Shown: positions 49,403-58,242, counted from the stretch's first letter. The stretch: 64,000 bases of DNA from Streptomyces sp. NBC_01216 (GCF_035994945.1 NZ_CP108678.1:1-64000); one strand, 5' to 3'. The notes: generated from the sequence alone by a model not told the origin. A program made the numbers and translations.

Positions 49403-49443
49403 CGCGAGGGCGGGCCCAGCACTCAGCTGGGCCCGCCCTCGCG
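49403..49443. terminator. Strong hairpin terminator
   Basis: CGAGGGCGGGCCCAGC and GCTGGGCCCGCCCTCG form a 16-bp perfect stem (up to 18 with flanking CG) with loop ACTCA, just after the GP88-like gene. Confidence 0.85.
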
Positions 49444-49480
49444 GTATTCCGCGCCCCGGGGGACACGCCAGCCCGCCACA

Positions 49481-49509
49481 TTGCGGAAGTCTATGAGTTT
49501 GGGTAATCT
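49481..49509 (+). promoter_or_regulatory. Accessory-regulon promoter 5 (degenerate, TTGCGG-N17-TAATCT)
   Basis: TTGCGG (49481-49486), spacer with AAGTCTATGAGTT and TAATCT (49504-49509). The core spacer is conserved although the -35 has drifted, which argues that the spacer itself is a binding site. Confidence 0.65.
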
Positions 49510-49658
49510 CCCTGGCGAGGTCGCTCCCTGCGGCACTCGGCCAGCGCACAAGAGCGGCCGGCGGACGGATCCGCCGGCCGTGACCACAGACAGAGCCCGG
49601 TCGCCCCCGTGGGCGGTCGGGCACTACCGCCGGCCCAGCTGGCCCCGATGGAGCGATC

Positions 49659-50762
49659 ATGATTCCCGCAGGTTACGAGCGCAAGCACACCAACTTCGAC
49701 CGCATGGCCGCGCGTTACAACGTGGACCGGACGTCCGCCTTCAAGTGGTCCTCGGAGGAAGGCTTCCCCGACGTCCTCTTCACGGCCGGCCAGGGCGGGC
49801 TGCAGATCTACGACGAGGACGAGGTGGACGCCTGGCTGCGCGAACACCACTTCGGCACCTGGGTGCAGTCGCAACAGGGCAAGAAGAACCCGTTCGACCT
49901 GCCCAAGGGCGGTCCTCGGGACCTCCTGACACTGCGCCGCATCGGCGAACTCGAGGGACGGGCCCTGAACCGGGACGCCACTCCGGTCACCACCCTGCGC
50001 ACCTACCTGTCCAAGAAGATCCTGCCGCCGGCCGACCGCACCCCGGACGACGGCGGCCAGCCGACGGTCACCGAGCCGATGTGGTTCCGCGAGACCGCCT
50101 ACGCCTACATCACCCGGCCGCGGCGCACGCGCCGAGCCTCCAAGGGGAATGCGGACGAGCGGCCGGCGAAGCCGGAGCAGGCCACCGGCGCCGGCGACCT
50201 GCTCGACCTGGACCTGCCGGAGGGCGCGGACACCGACCTGCTCACCCTGCAGGAGATCGGCGAACTGGACGGCGAGGCCCGCGGGCGGGGGAAGGCCACC
50301 ACCGTCGGCACCCTGACGAACTACCTGTCGCAGAAGTTGCTGGCGCCGGCGGACCGGACGCCAGGCGACGGGCAGGAGCCGGCCGTCGACGAGCGCAAGT
50401 GGTACCGCTCGACCGCCTACACCTTCATCCGCCGCCCCGGGCGCCTGGGAGCAGCAGCGCGTGCTCCCAGGCGGGACGCCGAGGCCCAGGGGCCGCTGCG
50501 GGACGACCTGAAACTGCCGCCGGGCGCGGACACCGACCTGCTCACCCTGCAGGAGATCGGCAAGCTCGACGGGAAGGTGCGCGGCCGGGGCAAGGCCACG
50601 ACCGTGACGTCGATGCGGACGTACCAGTACAGCGGGCTGCTGGCGCCGGCGGACCGGACGCCGGGCGACGGGCAGGAGCCGGCCGTCGACGAGCCCATGT
50701 GGTACCGCTCGACCGCCTACACCTTCATCCGCCGCCCCGGCAAGCTCGGCGGAGCCCGCTGA
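49659..50762 (+). CDS. Protein with three tandem HTH-like modules
   Basis: This 367-residue protein begins with one excisionase/MerR-like helix-turn-helix (residues 10-65: MAARYNVDRTSAFKWSSEEG). Three repeats of about 85 residues follow, each with LLTL(Q/R)(E/R)IGELxG, TVxTLxxYLSxKxLxPADRTPxDG and MWYRSTAYTFIRRP. Repeats 2 and 3 are nearly identical even at DNA level, so the duplication is recent. Each looks like a DNA-reading module (a W-Y-x-T strand ends each). Binding to repeated DNA such as the direct repeats on this element is plausible. Coupled to a 19-residue ORF by TGATG. Confidence 0.65.
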   Translation: MIPAGYERKHTNFDRMAARYNVDRTSAFKWSSEEGFPDVLFTAGQGGLQIYDEDEVDAWLREHHFGTWVQSQQGKKNPFDLPKGGPRDLLTLRRIGELEGRALNRDATPVTTLRTYLSKKILPPADRTPDDGGQPTVTEPMWFRETAYAYITRPRRTRRASKGNADERPAKPEQATGAGDLLDLDLPEGADTDLLTLQEIGELDGEARGRGKATTVGTLTNYLSQKLLAPADRTPGDGQEPAVDERKWYRSTAYTFIRRPGRLGAAARAPRRDAEAQGPLRDDLKLPPGADTDLLTLQEIGKLDGKVRGRGKATTVTSMRTYQYSGLLAPADRTPGDGQEPAVDEPMWYRSTAYTFIRRPGKLGGAR

Positions 50763-50821
50763 TGGCAGACACCGCGCCGGCCTCCGCGGTCGGCCCCCGG
50801 CACGACAGGACGGTGAAGTGA
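50762..50821 (+). CDS. 19-residue coupling ORF
   Basis: A 19-residue reading frame (MADTAPASAVGPRHDRTVK) starts inside the stop of the three-module gene (TGATG) and ends on the ATG of the next gene (TGATG). It may serve to carry ribosomes between the two HTH genes. It is too short to assign. Confidence 0.4.
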   Translation: MADTAPASAVGPRHDRTVK

Positions 50822-51576
50822 TGAGCACCAGCAAGCCCCCTGCGGCGCGGCTGACCCGTGCGGGGATCGGAGAGACCTACGGCGAGGGCGAGCGGACGGT
50901 CGATGCCTGGGTGCGGCTGCTCAACTTCCCCGCCCCCGTCGCCAACGGGGAGTGGGACGCCGAGCAGGTCGACGCCTGGGTCAAGACCAGCCGGCCGCAG
51001 TCCTGGCCCGGCCGGGCGGTTGCCTCCGCGGCGGACACCCCTGCGGCCGCACCGGCAGCGCCCGCCGGCGCGGAGGAGGCCTCCGAAGAGGACGAGCTGC
51101 TGGGGAAGTCCGGCCTGGCGGTGCGGTACCGAGTCGCCGAGACGACCGTGGACACCTGGACCAAGGTCGATGGCTTTCCCGCCGAGGCGGAACCCGGCCG
51201 GTGGCGCTCCCACGAGGTCGACACCTGGGTCGAAGAGCACCGGTCGCACGTCTGGGCGGAGTTCAAGGGCGAGGGGCCCATGGTCGTCATCCCACCTCCG
51301 GAGGGCAACCCGAAGGACCTCTACGACATCAGCGGCTACGGGATGATCCTCGGCAACGCCACCCGGGGCAAGCCGCTGCCCCGGACGACGGCGCAGAACT
51401 ACAAGCGGCAAGGCCACCTGGAGCCACCGGACCGGACCCCGGGGGACCGGAAGCGGCCCGAGGTGTTCGAGGACATGTGGTACCTGGAGACGATCACTAG
51501 GCACGTGTACTCGCGCAGGGGGCAGGGACGGGTGCGTGCCGGCCGGACGCGGCGCACGAACCGGAAGAAGAGCTGA
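50821..51576 (+). CDS. Second multi-module HTH-like protein
   Basis: This 251-residue protein has two related modules (about 8-58 and 95-145: AGIGETYGEGERTVDAWVRLL and SGLAVRYRVAETTVDTWTKV, each ending in VDxWV), then a third module (about 175-235) close to those of the preceding protein (ISGYGMILGNATRGKPLP and DRTPGDRKRPEVFEDMWYLE). It ends with a basic tail. The two proteins probably bind DNA together. A GTG one codon upstream is an alternative start. Confidence 0.65.
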   Translation: MSTSKPPAARLTRAGIGETYGEGERTVDAWVRLLNFPAPVANGEWDAEQVDAWVKTSRPQSWPGRAVASAADTPAAAPAAPAGAEEASEEDELLGKSGLAVRYRVAETTVDTWTKVDGFPAEAEPGRWRSHEVDTWVEEHRSHVWAEFKGEGPMVVIPPPEGNPKDLYDISGYGMILGNATRGKPLPRTTAQNYKRQGHLEPPDRTPGDRKRPEVFEDMWYLETITRHVYSRRGQGRVRAGRTRRTNRKKS

Positions 51577-51599
51577 CCGGCTGGACGGCGGGTCATGGA

Positions 51600-51645
51600 A
51601 ACGGGGTGTGGCCCCAGGGAAGAATCCCTGGGGCCACACCCCGTT
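51600..51645. terminator. 21-bp perfect-stem bidirectional terminator
   Basis: The arms at 51600-51620 and 51625-51645 are perfect inverted repeats around AGAA. It lies between two convergent genes and serves both. Confidence 0.9.
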
Positions 51646-51668
51646 GCGCAGCTCAGCTGCACCACGTT

Positions 51669-53303
51669 TCAGCGACGGTGGGTCAGCTTGCGCCACCGCG
51701 AACGCCGAACCGGGCGAAAGGCGGCCCGCTGGGGCTCCTCACCGGCCAGCTGGAAGACCGCGTCGAGCATCTCGGGGTGGTTCGGCAGCGTCCAGTAGTT
51801 GCCGAGTGCCCGATTGACCTCCCGCAGCGCGTCCAGCGGCGGCACGCCGTCGGCGAGGTGGCTGTACAGGGCCGCGATGGCGGGGGTGCGGCTGCGCCCG
51901 GCCACGCAGTGGAGCAGGACGCGCTTGCCCTCCCGCCGGAGCCGCAGGACCTCGCGGGCGGCCTGGTCGAGGGTGAAGTGGAGGTGCGAGTTCGCGCCAG
52001 ACTTGTCGACCAGCCACACCCGGGAGTGCTCGACGTCGGTGCCGGTCAGGATCGGGTCGGAGCCGACACGGCAGAGGGAGACGACCGCGTCGACCGGTGC
52101 GGGACCGGTGTACTCGGTCAGGGCCAGGTTGCCCAGGAAGAGCCCGGGGTCGCGGGGGTGCCGGACGGAGAACGCCTTGCCCGAGGAGAGCGGAGTCGTG
52201 ACCCGGGGGGCGGACGGCCAGCCGTCGCGGTCGCTCTGCCCGGTGCGGGCCGTCAGCACAGCGAGACGGACGAGGTCGGCGCTGGTGTTGGACGGCCAGC
52301 CGTGGACCTTCCGCTGCCAGGAGAGCGGGATGGCCGAGCAGCCCCAGCGCGCGCCGAGCAGAGCACCGGCGATGGCGGCGACGGTGTCGGTGTCGCGGCC
52401 GGTGCGCACGGCGGCCTCCAGTGCGAGCTGGAAGTGCTGCGCGGCGAAGCCGCCCTGCTCCGGCTGGTCCTCGGGCACCGGCGTGCGGACGATGGCGGAC
52501 CACGCGGCCTGGAGGGCTTCGACCACCCAGCCGTTGCGCTGGAAGTGGCGCGGGGGGTGGGCCTCGGCCTCGTCCAGGCGGGCCGCCCACACGCCACGGC
52601 GCGCCTCGGGCAGGAGCTCAAGGCCTTCCCGGACACCATCGAAGGTGCCTGTCAGGACGGCGGTCCTGATGCCCGAGCACCACAGGATGCACGCCTCGGC
52701 GCAGTCGGGGTCGGCGTGGGTCAGCTCGCTGACCAGCCTCGCGGCTTCGGCCATGGCGTTCACGTCGTCCAGGTAGGCGAGCGCGAGGACGCCGGTCCGC
52801 ATCAGCGAACCGTTCCCGGCGCTGCTCTTCGGGTTGGCCGTCGCGTACCGGCGGGAAACGGCCAGCATCACCTCGGAGGGCGAGTTGCCCTTGCCCCGAG
52901 CCGTGGTGCCCAGGACGCTTCGCGTCTGGTTGCCCACGTCGGCCGGGCCGCCGCCGTACCAGCGGAGGAAGTTCGTGGCGATCGCGTCCAGCGCTTCCGG
53001 GGTCCGCAGATCGGCGCCGGTCGCGGCGACCTCGGCGATGCACACGTGCATCTGGGTGTCGTCGCTGTACTCGCCGGGGGCGAAGTTGAAGGGGCCGCCG
53101 CCCTTCATCTCCGGGAACTGGCTGTCGCTCATGCTGGGCTGGAACTCATAGGGAACGCCGAGCGCATCGCCTGCCGCCGCGCCCAGGATGACGCCGGCGG
53201 CGCGGTCCGTGGCCTTCTCGTCCAGGCGCGGTGCGGGGTCGGTGTCGGCGGGGCACGGCCCGAGGTCGGTGGAGGGGCGGGGGGAGGCGGAGGAAGAACG
53301 CAT
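51669..53303 (-). CDS. ADP-ribosylglycohydrolase fused to a dual-specificity phosphatase domain
   Basis: This 544-residue protein has an ADP-ribosylglycohydrolase (DraG/ARH-like) domain (about 20-345) with GVILGAAAGDALGVPYE, YSDDTQM and the late metal motif GRDTDTVAAIAGALLGARWG. A C-terminal tyrosine/dual-specificity phosphatase domain (about 370-515) has the CX5R loop HCVAGRSRTP. The enzyme would remove ADP-ribose from a target, or hydrolyse ADP-ribose derivatives, and may process phosphate. It is the only minus-strand gene of the right half. The ATG at 53303 is chosen over an upstream low-complexity extension. Confidence 0.88.
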   Translation of the reverse strand: MRSSSASPRPSTDLGPCPADTDPAPRLDEKATDRAAGVILGAAAGDALGVPYEFQPSMSDSQFPEMKGGGPFNFAPGEYSDDTQMHVCIAEVAATGADLRTPEALDAIATNFLRWYGGGPADVGNQTRSVLGTTARGKGNSPSEVMLAVSRRYATANPKSSAGNGSLMRTGVLALAYLDDVNAMAEAARLVSELTHADPDCAEACILWCSGIRTAVLTGTFDGVREGLELLPEARRGVWAARLDEAEAHPPRHFQRNGWVVEALQAAWSAIVRTPVPEDQPEQGGFAAQHFQLALEAAVRTGRDTDTVAAIAGALLGARWGCSAIPLSWQRKVHGWPSNTSADLVRLAVLTARTGQSDRDGWPSAPRVTTPLSSGKAFSVRHPRDPGLFLGNLALTEYTGPAPVDAVVSLCRVGSDPILTGTDVEHSRVWLVDKSGANSHLHFTLDQAAREVLRLRREGKRVLLHCVAGRSRTPAIAALYSHLADGVPPLDALREVNRALGNYWTLPNHPEMLDAVFQLAGEEPQRAAFRPVRRSRWRKLTHRR

Positions 53304-53427
53304 GGGGATCTCTTTCTGCGGGGCCGCTGGGGCCTGGGCGGCGGCCGCACGCGGGCGGAGCCGGGAAGGAAGGGGGCGCGGCGCGGAAACTGCCGGGCGG
53401 GGCCGCAGACTGTCCGCTGCGACGCAT

Positions 53428-53440
53428 TGACAACTTGTCA
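53428..53440. promoter_or_regulatory. Palindrome TGACAACTTGTCA upstream of the glycohydrolase gene
   Basis: TGACAA and TTGTCA are inverted repeats around a central C. It is 125 bases upstream of the minus-strand start and close to TATGAC on that strand; it is probably an operator. Confidence 0.45.
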
Positions 53441-53476
53441 TAGCGTCATGCTGCACGTCAAGGCTATAGGTAGAGT

Positions 53477-53505
53477 TGCGTAAATCCATGAGTCTGCGCA
53501 TGGTC
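53477..53505 (+). promoter_or_regulatory. Accessory-regulon promoter 6 (TTGCGT-N17-CATGGT)
   Basis: TTGCGT (53477-53482), spacer with AAATCCATGAGT and CATGGT (53500-53505). Both hexamers have drifted but the ATGAGT core is kept. Confidence 0.6.
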
Positions 53506-53665
53506 GAGATTGTTCGGGTGGTGAAGAGCCTCCGGATGCCTCTTACAACTCAGCGGAGCGGACTGCGGCTCGCGGATCCACGAGCGGCTGGCTGCCCCAG
53601 GGGCAATCCCGGCCTCTGACCGCCGACCGACGCCGTGCTGCACCGAGATCACACCGGAGTACGTC

Positions 53666-53959
53666 ATGCTCGAACCTGACCTGGCCCGGCTCCTCCGCGA
53701 CGCGGACCGCGACCAACTCGCGGCCGCCGTCCGGGCGGCTATTGACGCCGTCGCCTGGTACGCGCCGGCCCCGAAGCCGGACTACGGAGACACCGACCAC
53801 AGCATCGCCTGCAGCGGGGCGAAGGCCGAGCTGGCCGAAGAGGTGGTGGACTCCGTGGTGCTCGCCCTGAGCGCGAGCGTCATCACCGACCCGGCGGGCG
53901 CCGGAAACGGCATCGCGCACCCGACGGGATCCAACTCTTCGACGGAGGAACGACCTTGA
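53666..53959 (+). CDS. Small acidic protein, unknown
   Basis: This 97-residue helical acidic protein has CCGGAG upstream. Its TGA overlaps the TTG of the next gene (TTGA). No family is recognised. It heads an operon of zinc-ribbon and unknown genes. Confidence 0.55.
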   Translation: MLEPDLARLLRDADRDQLAAAVRAAIDAVAWYAPAPKPDYGDTDHSIACSGAKAELAEEVVDSVVLALSASVITDPAGAGNGIAHPTGSNSSTEERP

Positions 53960-54564
53960 CCGCCCACTGGCGATCCATCCCCATACCGCCGAACATCGCG
54001 CGGCTCCCGCGCAACACGGCTGGGCGCCCGGTCCCCAGGAACACGCCCTGGCACGAGCCCTCCGCCAGTGAGGGGCAGCTGGCCGTCAGGGCAAGCGTCG
54101 AACTGGGTGAGCATGTCGTGTGCCCGTGCGAGCCCGGTCGCGGAACGGCCGCGTTCGGCGACCAGTGCCCACCCCGCCAGAGGGAGTTGATGTCGAAGCG
54201 CCTCTGCGGGATCTGCGGCAGAGCGATCAGGACGACGAGCCGCCTGGTGTTCATCGGCGGCCCGAACGCTTCCTTCTTCATCGAGCCCCCAGTTCATCCT
54301 CGGTGCGCGACGTACGCGCTGATGGCCTGCCCGACGCTGGCGGCGGCCGAGGACGTCGAGCTGACGATCGCGCGCACCTACAGCCTCCGCGAGCGTCGTA
54401 TGACCGGCGTTTCCGCCGAGTACACGCTTATCTACGACGTGTTCCCGTACCGGGATCCGGCCGCCCGCCGCAGGGGGCCGCTGGACTTCTACCTGGCCTT
54501 CCCCGAGAACGCCGAGCGGATCGCGGCCAAGGTGTGGCTGGCTGATCACGCCCCCGCGCTGTAG
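53956..54564 (+). CDS. Zinc-ribbon-like protein (paralogue 1)
   Basis: This 202-residue protein starts at TTG, decided by GGAGGA seven bases upstream and the TTGA overlap. The central part has CGICGRAI, then HPRCATYALMACPTL, giving a CX2C...HX2C...C zinc-binding pattern. Two further genes (55480 frameshifted, 57517) share it. A flexible N-terminus and an acidic/aromatic C-terminus flank the motif. Function unknown; zinc-stabilised fold inferred. Confidence 0.6.
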   Translation: MTAHWRSIPIPPNIARLPRNTAGRPVPRNTPWHEPSASEGQLAVRASVELGEHVVCPCEPGRGTAAFGDQCPPRQRELMSKRLCGICGRAIRTTSRLVFIGGPNASFFIEPPVHPRCATYALMACPTLAAAEDVELTIARTYSLRERRMTGVSAEYTLIYDVFPYRDPAARRRGPLDFYLAFPENAERIAAKVWLADHAPAL

Positions 54565-54611
54565 CCCGCCACCGCACGGGCACACAGCGCCCCCTGACGA
54601 CCGAGAGAGCC

Positions 54612-54719
54612 ATGACGTGCAAATGCGGGGCCCGTACGTACGAGGACCACCTGGCGAAGACGCGGGCCGGCTACCCCGGCCACGCCTATCGCGGCACTGT
54701 CTGGCGACCCGGCCCCTGA
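54612..54719 (+). CDS. 35-residue Cys-containing peptide
   Basis: A short reading frame beginning MTCKCGARTYEDHLAKTRA with GAGAGA upstream. The CKCG and later His residues could bind zinc. It fits neatly between two genes of the operon. Confidence 0.4.
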   Translation: MTCKCGARTYEDHLAKTRAGYPGHAYRGTVWRPGP

Positions 54720-54760
54720 AGGTCCGCAGCCGCCCCCCAATCGAGAGGAAGTACCGAACG

Positions 54761-55483
54761 ATGCGAACCCCCGCCGACTCCCGCGCGGACGCCCAACGCC
54801 TGATCGACGCCCTGGCCGCCCCTCTGCCCCGGGACGACGCGCGCCGCGCCGACGCCGTGCAATCTGCTCTCCTGGACAGCGGGCTGTTGAACCGGGACGA
54901 CCTGGGCAGTTCTCCCGCCATCGCGGCCGCCGCCCGGGATGGCCTCACCAGCCTCGCGCACCTCCTGGACGCCCGCGTCCGGGGGCAGGGAGGCGGCCGG
55001 CTGCTGCTGCTCCTCCTCGCCGAGCGCGAGCGGTTCACGCCGCACCCCATGCCCGACGAAGCCGAGCTCCGCATCCGGGGAGCAGCCAGCGCCCTGTTGC
55101 ACCTCGCCCTGTGGCACGTGGACGACACGCTGAGGCTCCTGGGCGGCGCTCTGCAGGTCCAGGCCGAGGAAGCGCGTGATGCCGCAGGCGGCGATGCGCC
55201 GGCCCCCGTCGCCGAGGCCGGCCTCGTCCCGGTCACTCCGGGGCTGAGTGCGGACTGCGGAGAGCTGCACCTGGCCGTCGGGGCGTTCGACGCCGACGGT
55301 GCCCTCGCGGTCTGCGGGCGATGGCTGTCCGAGCGGGTGTCCGACGACGCCAGCATCTCCGTCCCGCCCGAATGCGACACCTGCTTCGGCCTGTCCGAGC
55401 AGGGTCCGGCGCTCATCTTCACCGGCGAGGAACACGACGCGTGGACTACCTTCATCGAGTCCCACCGCGGGGAGGAAGTATGA
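54761..55483 (+). CDS. Helical protein, unknown
   Basis: This 240-residue protein starts after GAGAGGAAG. The first 150 residues are helical and Leu/Ala/Arg-rich; the last 80 are more beta-like, with a Cys pair (ECDTCFG). It overlaps the next gene by ATGA. No membrane segments. No family is recognised. Confidence 0.6.
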   Translation: MRTPADSRADAQRLIDALAAPLPRDDARRADAVQSALLDSGLLNRDDLGSSPAIAAAARDGLTSLAHLLDARVRGQGGGRLLLLLLAERERFTPHPMPDEAELRIRGAASALLHLALWHVDDTLRLLGGALQVQAEEARDAAGGDAPAPVAEAGLVPVTPGLSADCGELHLAVGAFDADGALAVCGRWLSERVSDDASISVPPECDTCFGLSEQGPALIFTGEEHDAWTTFIESHRGEEV

Positions 55484-56054
55484 GCGCCGACTCCGGCTCC
55501 GCGATCGAGCGCCGCCTCGTGGCTCAACTACCGGATCCGATCGCCGCCCGGCCGAAGGACGCGCGGGGCTATCCGATCAGCTTCGTCACCGCGCTGGGGG
55601 CCGACGGGACCCCGGACTTCACCGAGCTGAACGGGCCCCGGCGGGCCAAGGCGATCATCGAGCACTTGTGCGGCCTGTGCGGGCAACCGCTGCCGCTGGT
55701 GCGGGCGGTGATCGGAGGGCCTCAGGTCGTCGAGCACCACCTCGCGATGGATCCACCGATGTGCGTACCGTGCGCAGTTTCTTCGCCGCCACCCACCCCG
55801 CGGCCGGCTGCCCGTTCCTCCTGAATGAGAACGCGCGCTATCGCAAAGACCGGGCCACCCGGCCGTCGTCACCTCTGGTGGCCCAGGAAAGGCCGCAGAG
55901 CATGTACCTGGCTCGCACCTTCGCCCATGAGGCGATCCGGCTGGCGCTGCCCGACGGTTCGCAGGAGGTCATGGCGCTGTGTGCACGCTGGACCGGCCTG
56001 GAGGAGATCCGCGCCGGGCAGCTGGTCGACGCGGGGCACCTCCTGCGCAGGTGA
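55480..56054 (+). pseudogene. Zinc-ribbon-like protein (paralogue 2), frameshifted near 55778
   Basis: The first frame gives CGLCGQPL and DPPMCVPCA, the same pattern as the paralogues, then turns to Pro/Ser-rich nonsense and stops at 55824. The frame one base back continues with SFFAATHPAAGCPFLLNENA, which supplies the missing last Cys and a normal C-terminus ending at 56054. One base seems to be lost around 55776-55782 (GCAGTTTC). It is either a broken gene or a sequence error. It overlaps the upstream gene by ATGA. Confidence 0.65.
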
Positions 56055-56083
56055 TTACTTAACACTATGAGTGTATATATGGT
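56055..56083 (+). promoter_or_regulatory. Accessory-regulon promoter 7 (TTACTT-N17-TATGGT)
   Basis: TTACTT (56055-56060), spacer with AACACTATGAGTG and TATGGT (56078-56083). It starts one base after the stop of paralogue 2. Confidence 0.7.
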
Positions 56084-56161
56084 CATGATGTTGTCTGCGG
56101 CGCGCTCCCCGCCGCTCACCCTCGCGCTCCACCATCCATCCCCTGGAGTACGCAGTACGCC

Positions 56162-56926
56162 ATGCCGAGCCCTGTCATGCCCGAAACCGACGCGAACAGC
56201 CTCCTCGGCCTTCTGCGCAGCGCCCCCTTCTCCGCCCCGTACCTCGGCGAGATCATCGACTGGATCCGCCGCTCGGTGCATCAGGAGGCCGAGGAGGGCC
56301 GGGGCTCGTACGACGTCGACGCCGAGGCGCTGCGCCGCCTGGACGCGTACGCGACGGGCCTGGGCCCGGGCGCCGCCGAGCTCGGGCGCCGACTCTCCGA
56401 CGCCCGCCATGCACTGGAGGCCGTCCAGCACGATCACTACCTCCGGTTGGCGGTCGGCCAGGGGGCCGACGGCAGCACGGCGCGAGTCTCCCGTCGTTCC
56501 GAGCTCCTCAAGCTCGCCACTGCTGTCGGCAGTTCCCGCGTCGCGGCCGGGCCCACGGGGGCGATCGTGATCACCTCCGCAGGTTCCGGCAGTACGGTCT
56601 TCCGGCCCGTCGACCCGGAGGTCGCCCACCAACTGCGGGGCGCAGCACGCGAACGGAAGGAAGCGACGGTGCGCCGCGCCGCCGCCGTCCGCGACCTGCT
56701 CGCCCAGCACGTCCGGATGGTCGACTGGAGCGATCCGCAGGCGGTCGGGGTCGTGGTCGAGAGCAGCGATACGACGGTGACTATGTCGTGGTGGGAATCG
56801 CACGTAGCGGTCGGCCCGAGCCTCTGGGTCGAGGGAGGCGTGCGGCTCCTGTGTGCGGCGCTTCTCGCCGATCGCGGCTACGCGGTGGCCATGGCGGGCG
56901 ACGGCGCCCTTCACGTCACCGCCTGA
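56162..56926 (+). CDS. Unknown soluble protein
   Basis: This 254-residue protein has a helical N-terminal half (residues 10-100) and a beta-rich second half (TGAIVITSAGSGSTVF; AVGVVVESSDTTVTMSWWESH). No membrane segments or known motif. The ATG at 56162 has GGAG some distance upstream; 56177 is an in-frame alternative. It is a single gene after promoter 7. Confidence 0.55.
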   Translation: MPSPVMPETDANSLLGLLRSAPFSAPYLGEIIDWIRRSVHQEAEEGRGSYDVDAEALRRLDAYATGLGPGAAELGRRLSDARHALEAVQHDHYLRLAVGQGADGSTARVSRRSELLKLATAVGSSRVAAGPTGAIVITSAGSGSTVFRPVDPEVAHQLRGAARERKEATVRRAAAVRDLLAQHVRMVDWSDPQAVGVVVESSDTTVTMSWWESHVAVGPSLWVEGGVRLLCAALLADRGYAVAMAGDGALHVTA

Positions 56927-57516
56927 CGGCCTCGGCGCGCCCCCGCAGCGCCGGTGCGGCGGCGTGCCGATCGGCTCGGCGCCGGCTTCACCCCCGAGCC
57001 ACACCGCGGCATCGAACTCGCGAGGCGGTCGACTGCGGCGCCCTGCGCGGGACGCCTCCTGCTGGGCGGCGGGCAGATCGCGAGCGAGTGGCCAACGCTC
57101 CGTCAGCCCGTTTGCGGCCGAGGGGTCCGCGGGTGGCTGGCTCTGGAATCCGGGCAGGCGGGGGCCGCCCCGGGCGCCCCGGACTCACGCCAGCGCGCTC
57201 GCACCGCCGGCCGATGGGCGGGCCGCTGCGCCGAACCAGCTGCCACCCGACATCCCTCTGGGGCGGGCCAAAGCCGCTTCGTCCCGATGGAGCGCCGTCG
57301 GCATTCCGACACCTCCGACACCGCCCAGTGCGCCGCCGAGGGCGAAGAAGCTGAATTATGTTGCTTAAGTCTATGAATACAGGTAACGTGTCTGCTGTGC
57401 CGCCGAGCCGTCCACGGACGCTCGCGCGGCGACCGTCGAGCCCGGTGCCATGTCCGGCTTGGCGGCACTGCCACTGATCGGCAGCTCCAGCCCCGCGCCA
57501 GCGTGAAGGAATCCTC
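56927..57516. other. Intergenic region with promoter 8
   Basis: Nearly 600 bases without a credible gene. Promoter 8 is at 57361-57389; the rest is G+C-rich with normal-looking but unsupported short frames. Confidence 0.55.
57361..57389 (+). promoter_or_regulatory. Accessory-regulon promoter 8 (TTGCTT-N17-TAACGT)
   Basis: TTGCTT (57361-57366), spacer with AAGTCTATGAAT and TAACGT (57384-57389), 128 bases before the zinc-ribbon paralogue 3 gene. Confidence 0.7.
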
Positions 57517-58206
57517 ATGCCCAGCACCATCGTCGAAGCCTCCTCGCAACACCCTGCCTCGCCGTCGTGCCCGGCCTCGGGCGGGCGCGCGGTCCAGGCT
57601 GCGGGCACGTCGGTGCCCGTCCGGTGCCGCTCCCGGCCGCTTGTGGGCGGACTCGTCGTCCCGTGGATCTCCTACCAGCACGGCGGACACTCCGCCTTCG
57701 GCACCATCGACGCCGTCAGGGCCCAGCAGGCACTGACCGAGCGCCTGTGCCAGGTCTGCGGAGAAGAGCTGGAGGAGCGCTTCTGCCTGGCGGTGCGACC
57801 GATGGACGTCCGGGTCGGCTTCGCGTCCGAACCCGCCCTCCACCCGGAGTGCCTGGCGTACAGCAAGCTGCGGTGCCCCATGCTCAACGGGAGCGCCGCG
57901 ACGTACCGCACGAGTTCCTCGCTGGCCAGGCATCCGGCGGGGCGTCCGTGCGACGATCCCGGCTGTCCTTGCCTGGAGGTTGCACCCGACCAGGGCCGCT
58001 CCGCCCGTTCCGGCCGCCCCGCCGACGACTTCGACGCCTGGATGATCGACTCCGCCCACTACCGGATCAAGACGGCCTCGGATCGGCCGAACGTGCTGCT
58101 CGGGGTGGACCTGGCGGTGCCGGTCCTCCGCGTCCGCACCATCCGGAGAAACCCCCGGCCCGAACTGGACCGGCTCCGGGCCCTGATCAGCGCCCTGGGC
58201 CTGTAG
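57517..58206 (+). CDS. Zinc-ribbon-like protein (paralogue 3)
   Basis: This 229-residue protein has CQVCGEEL (about 79-86), then HPECLAYSKLRCPML (about 108-122), the paralogue pattern, plus a further CDDPGCPCLE motif that may hold a second metal. GAAGGA precedes the ATG. The C-terminal 70 residues are alpha/beta. It is the first gene of an operon that continues to about 60091. Confidence 0.6.
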   Translation: MPSTIVEASSQHPASPSCPASGGRAVQAAGTSVPVRCRSRPLVGGLVVPWISYQHGGHSAFGTIDAVRAQQALTERLCQVCGEELEERFCLAVRPMDVRVGFASEPALHPECLAYSKLRCPMLNGSAATYRTSSSLARHPAGRPCDDPGCPCLEVAPDQGRSARSGRPADDFDAWMIDSAHYRIKTASDRPNVLLGVDLAVPVLRVRTIRRNPRPELDRLRALISALGL

Positions 58207-58242
58207 CACCGCGCCCGCCCCGAGAACCCGGAGACACCTCCC

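Larger units (their letters stand above)
53304..53665. other. Divergent intergenic region
   Basis: It contains a palindrome TGACAACTTGTCA (53428-53440) on the side of the glycohydrolase gene, promoter 6 (53477-53505) pointing right, and a leader of about 160 bases with no convincing gene. Confidence 0.6.
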
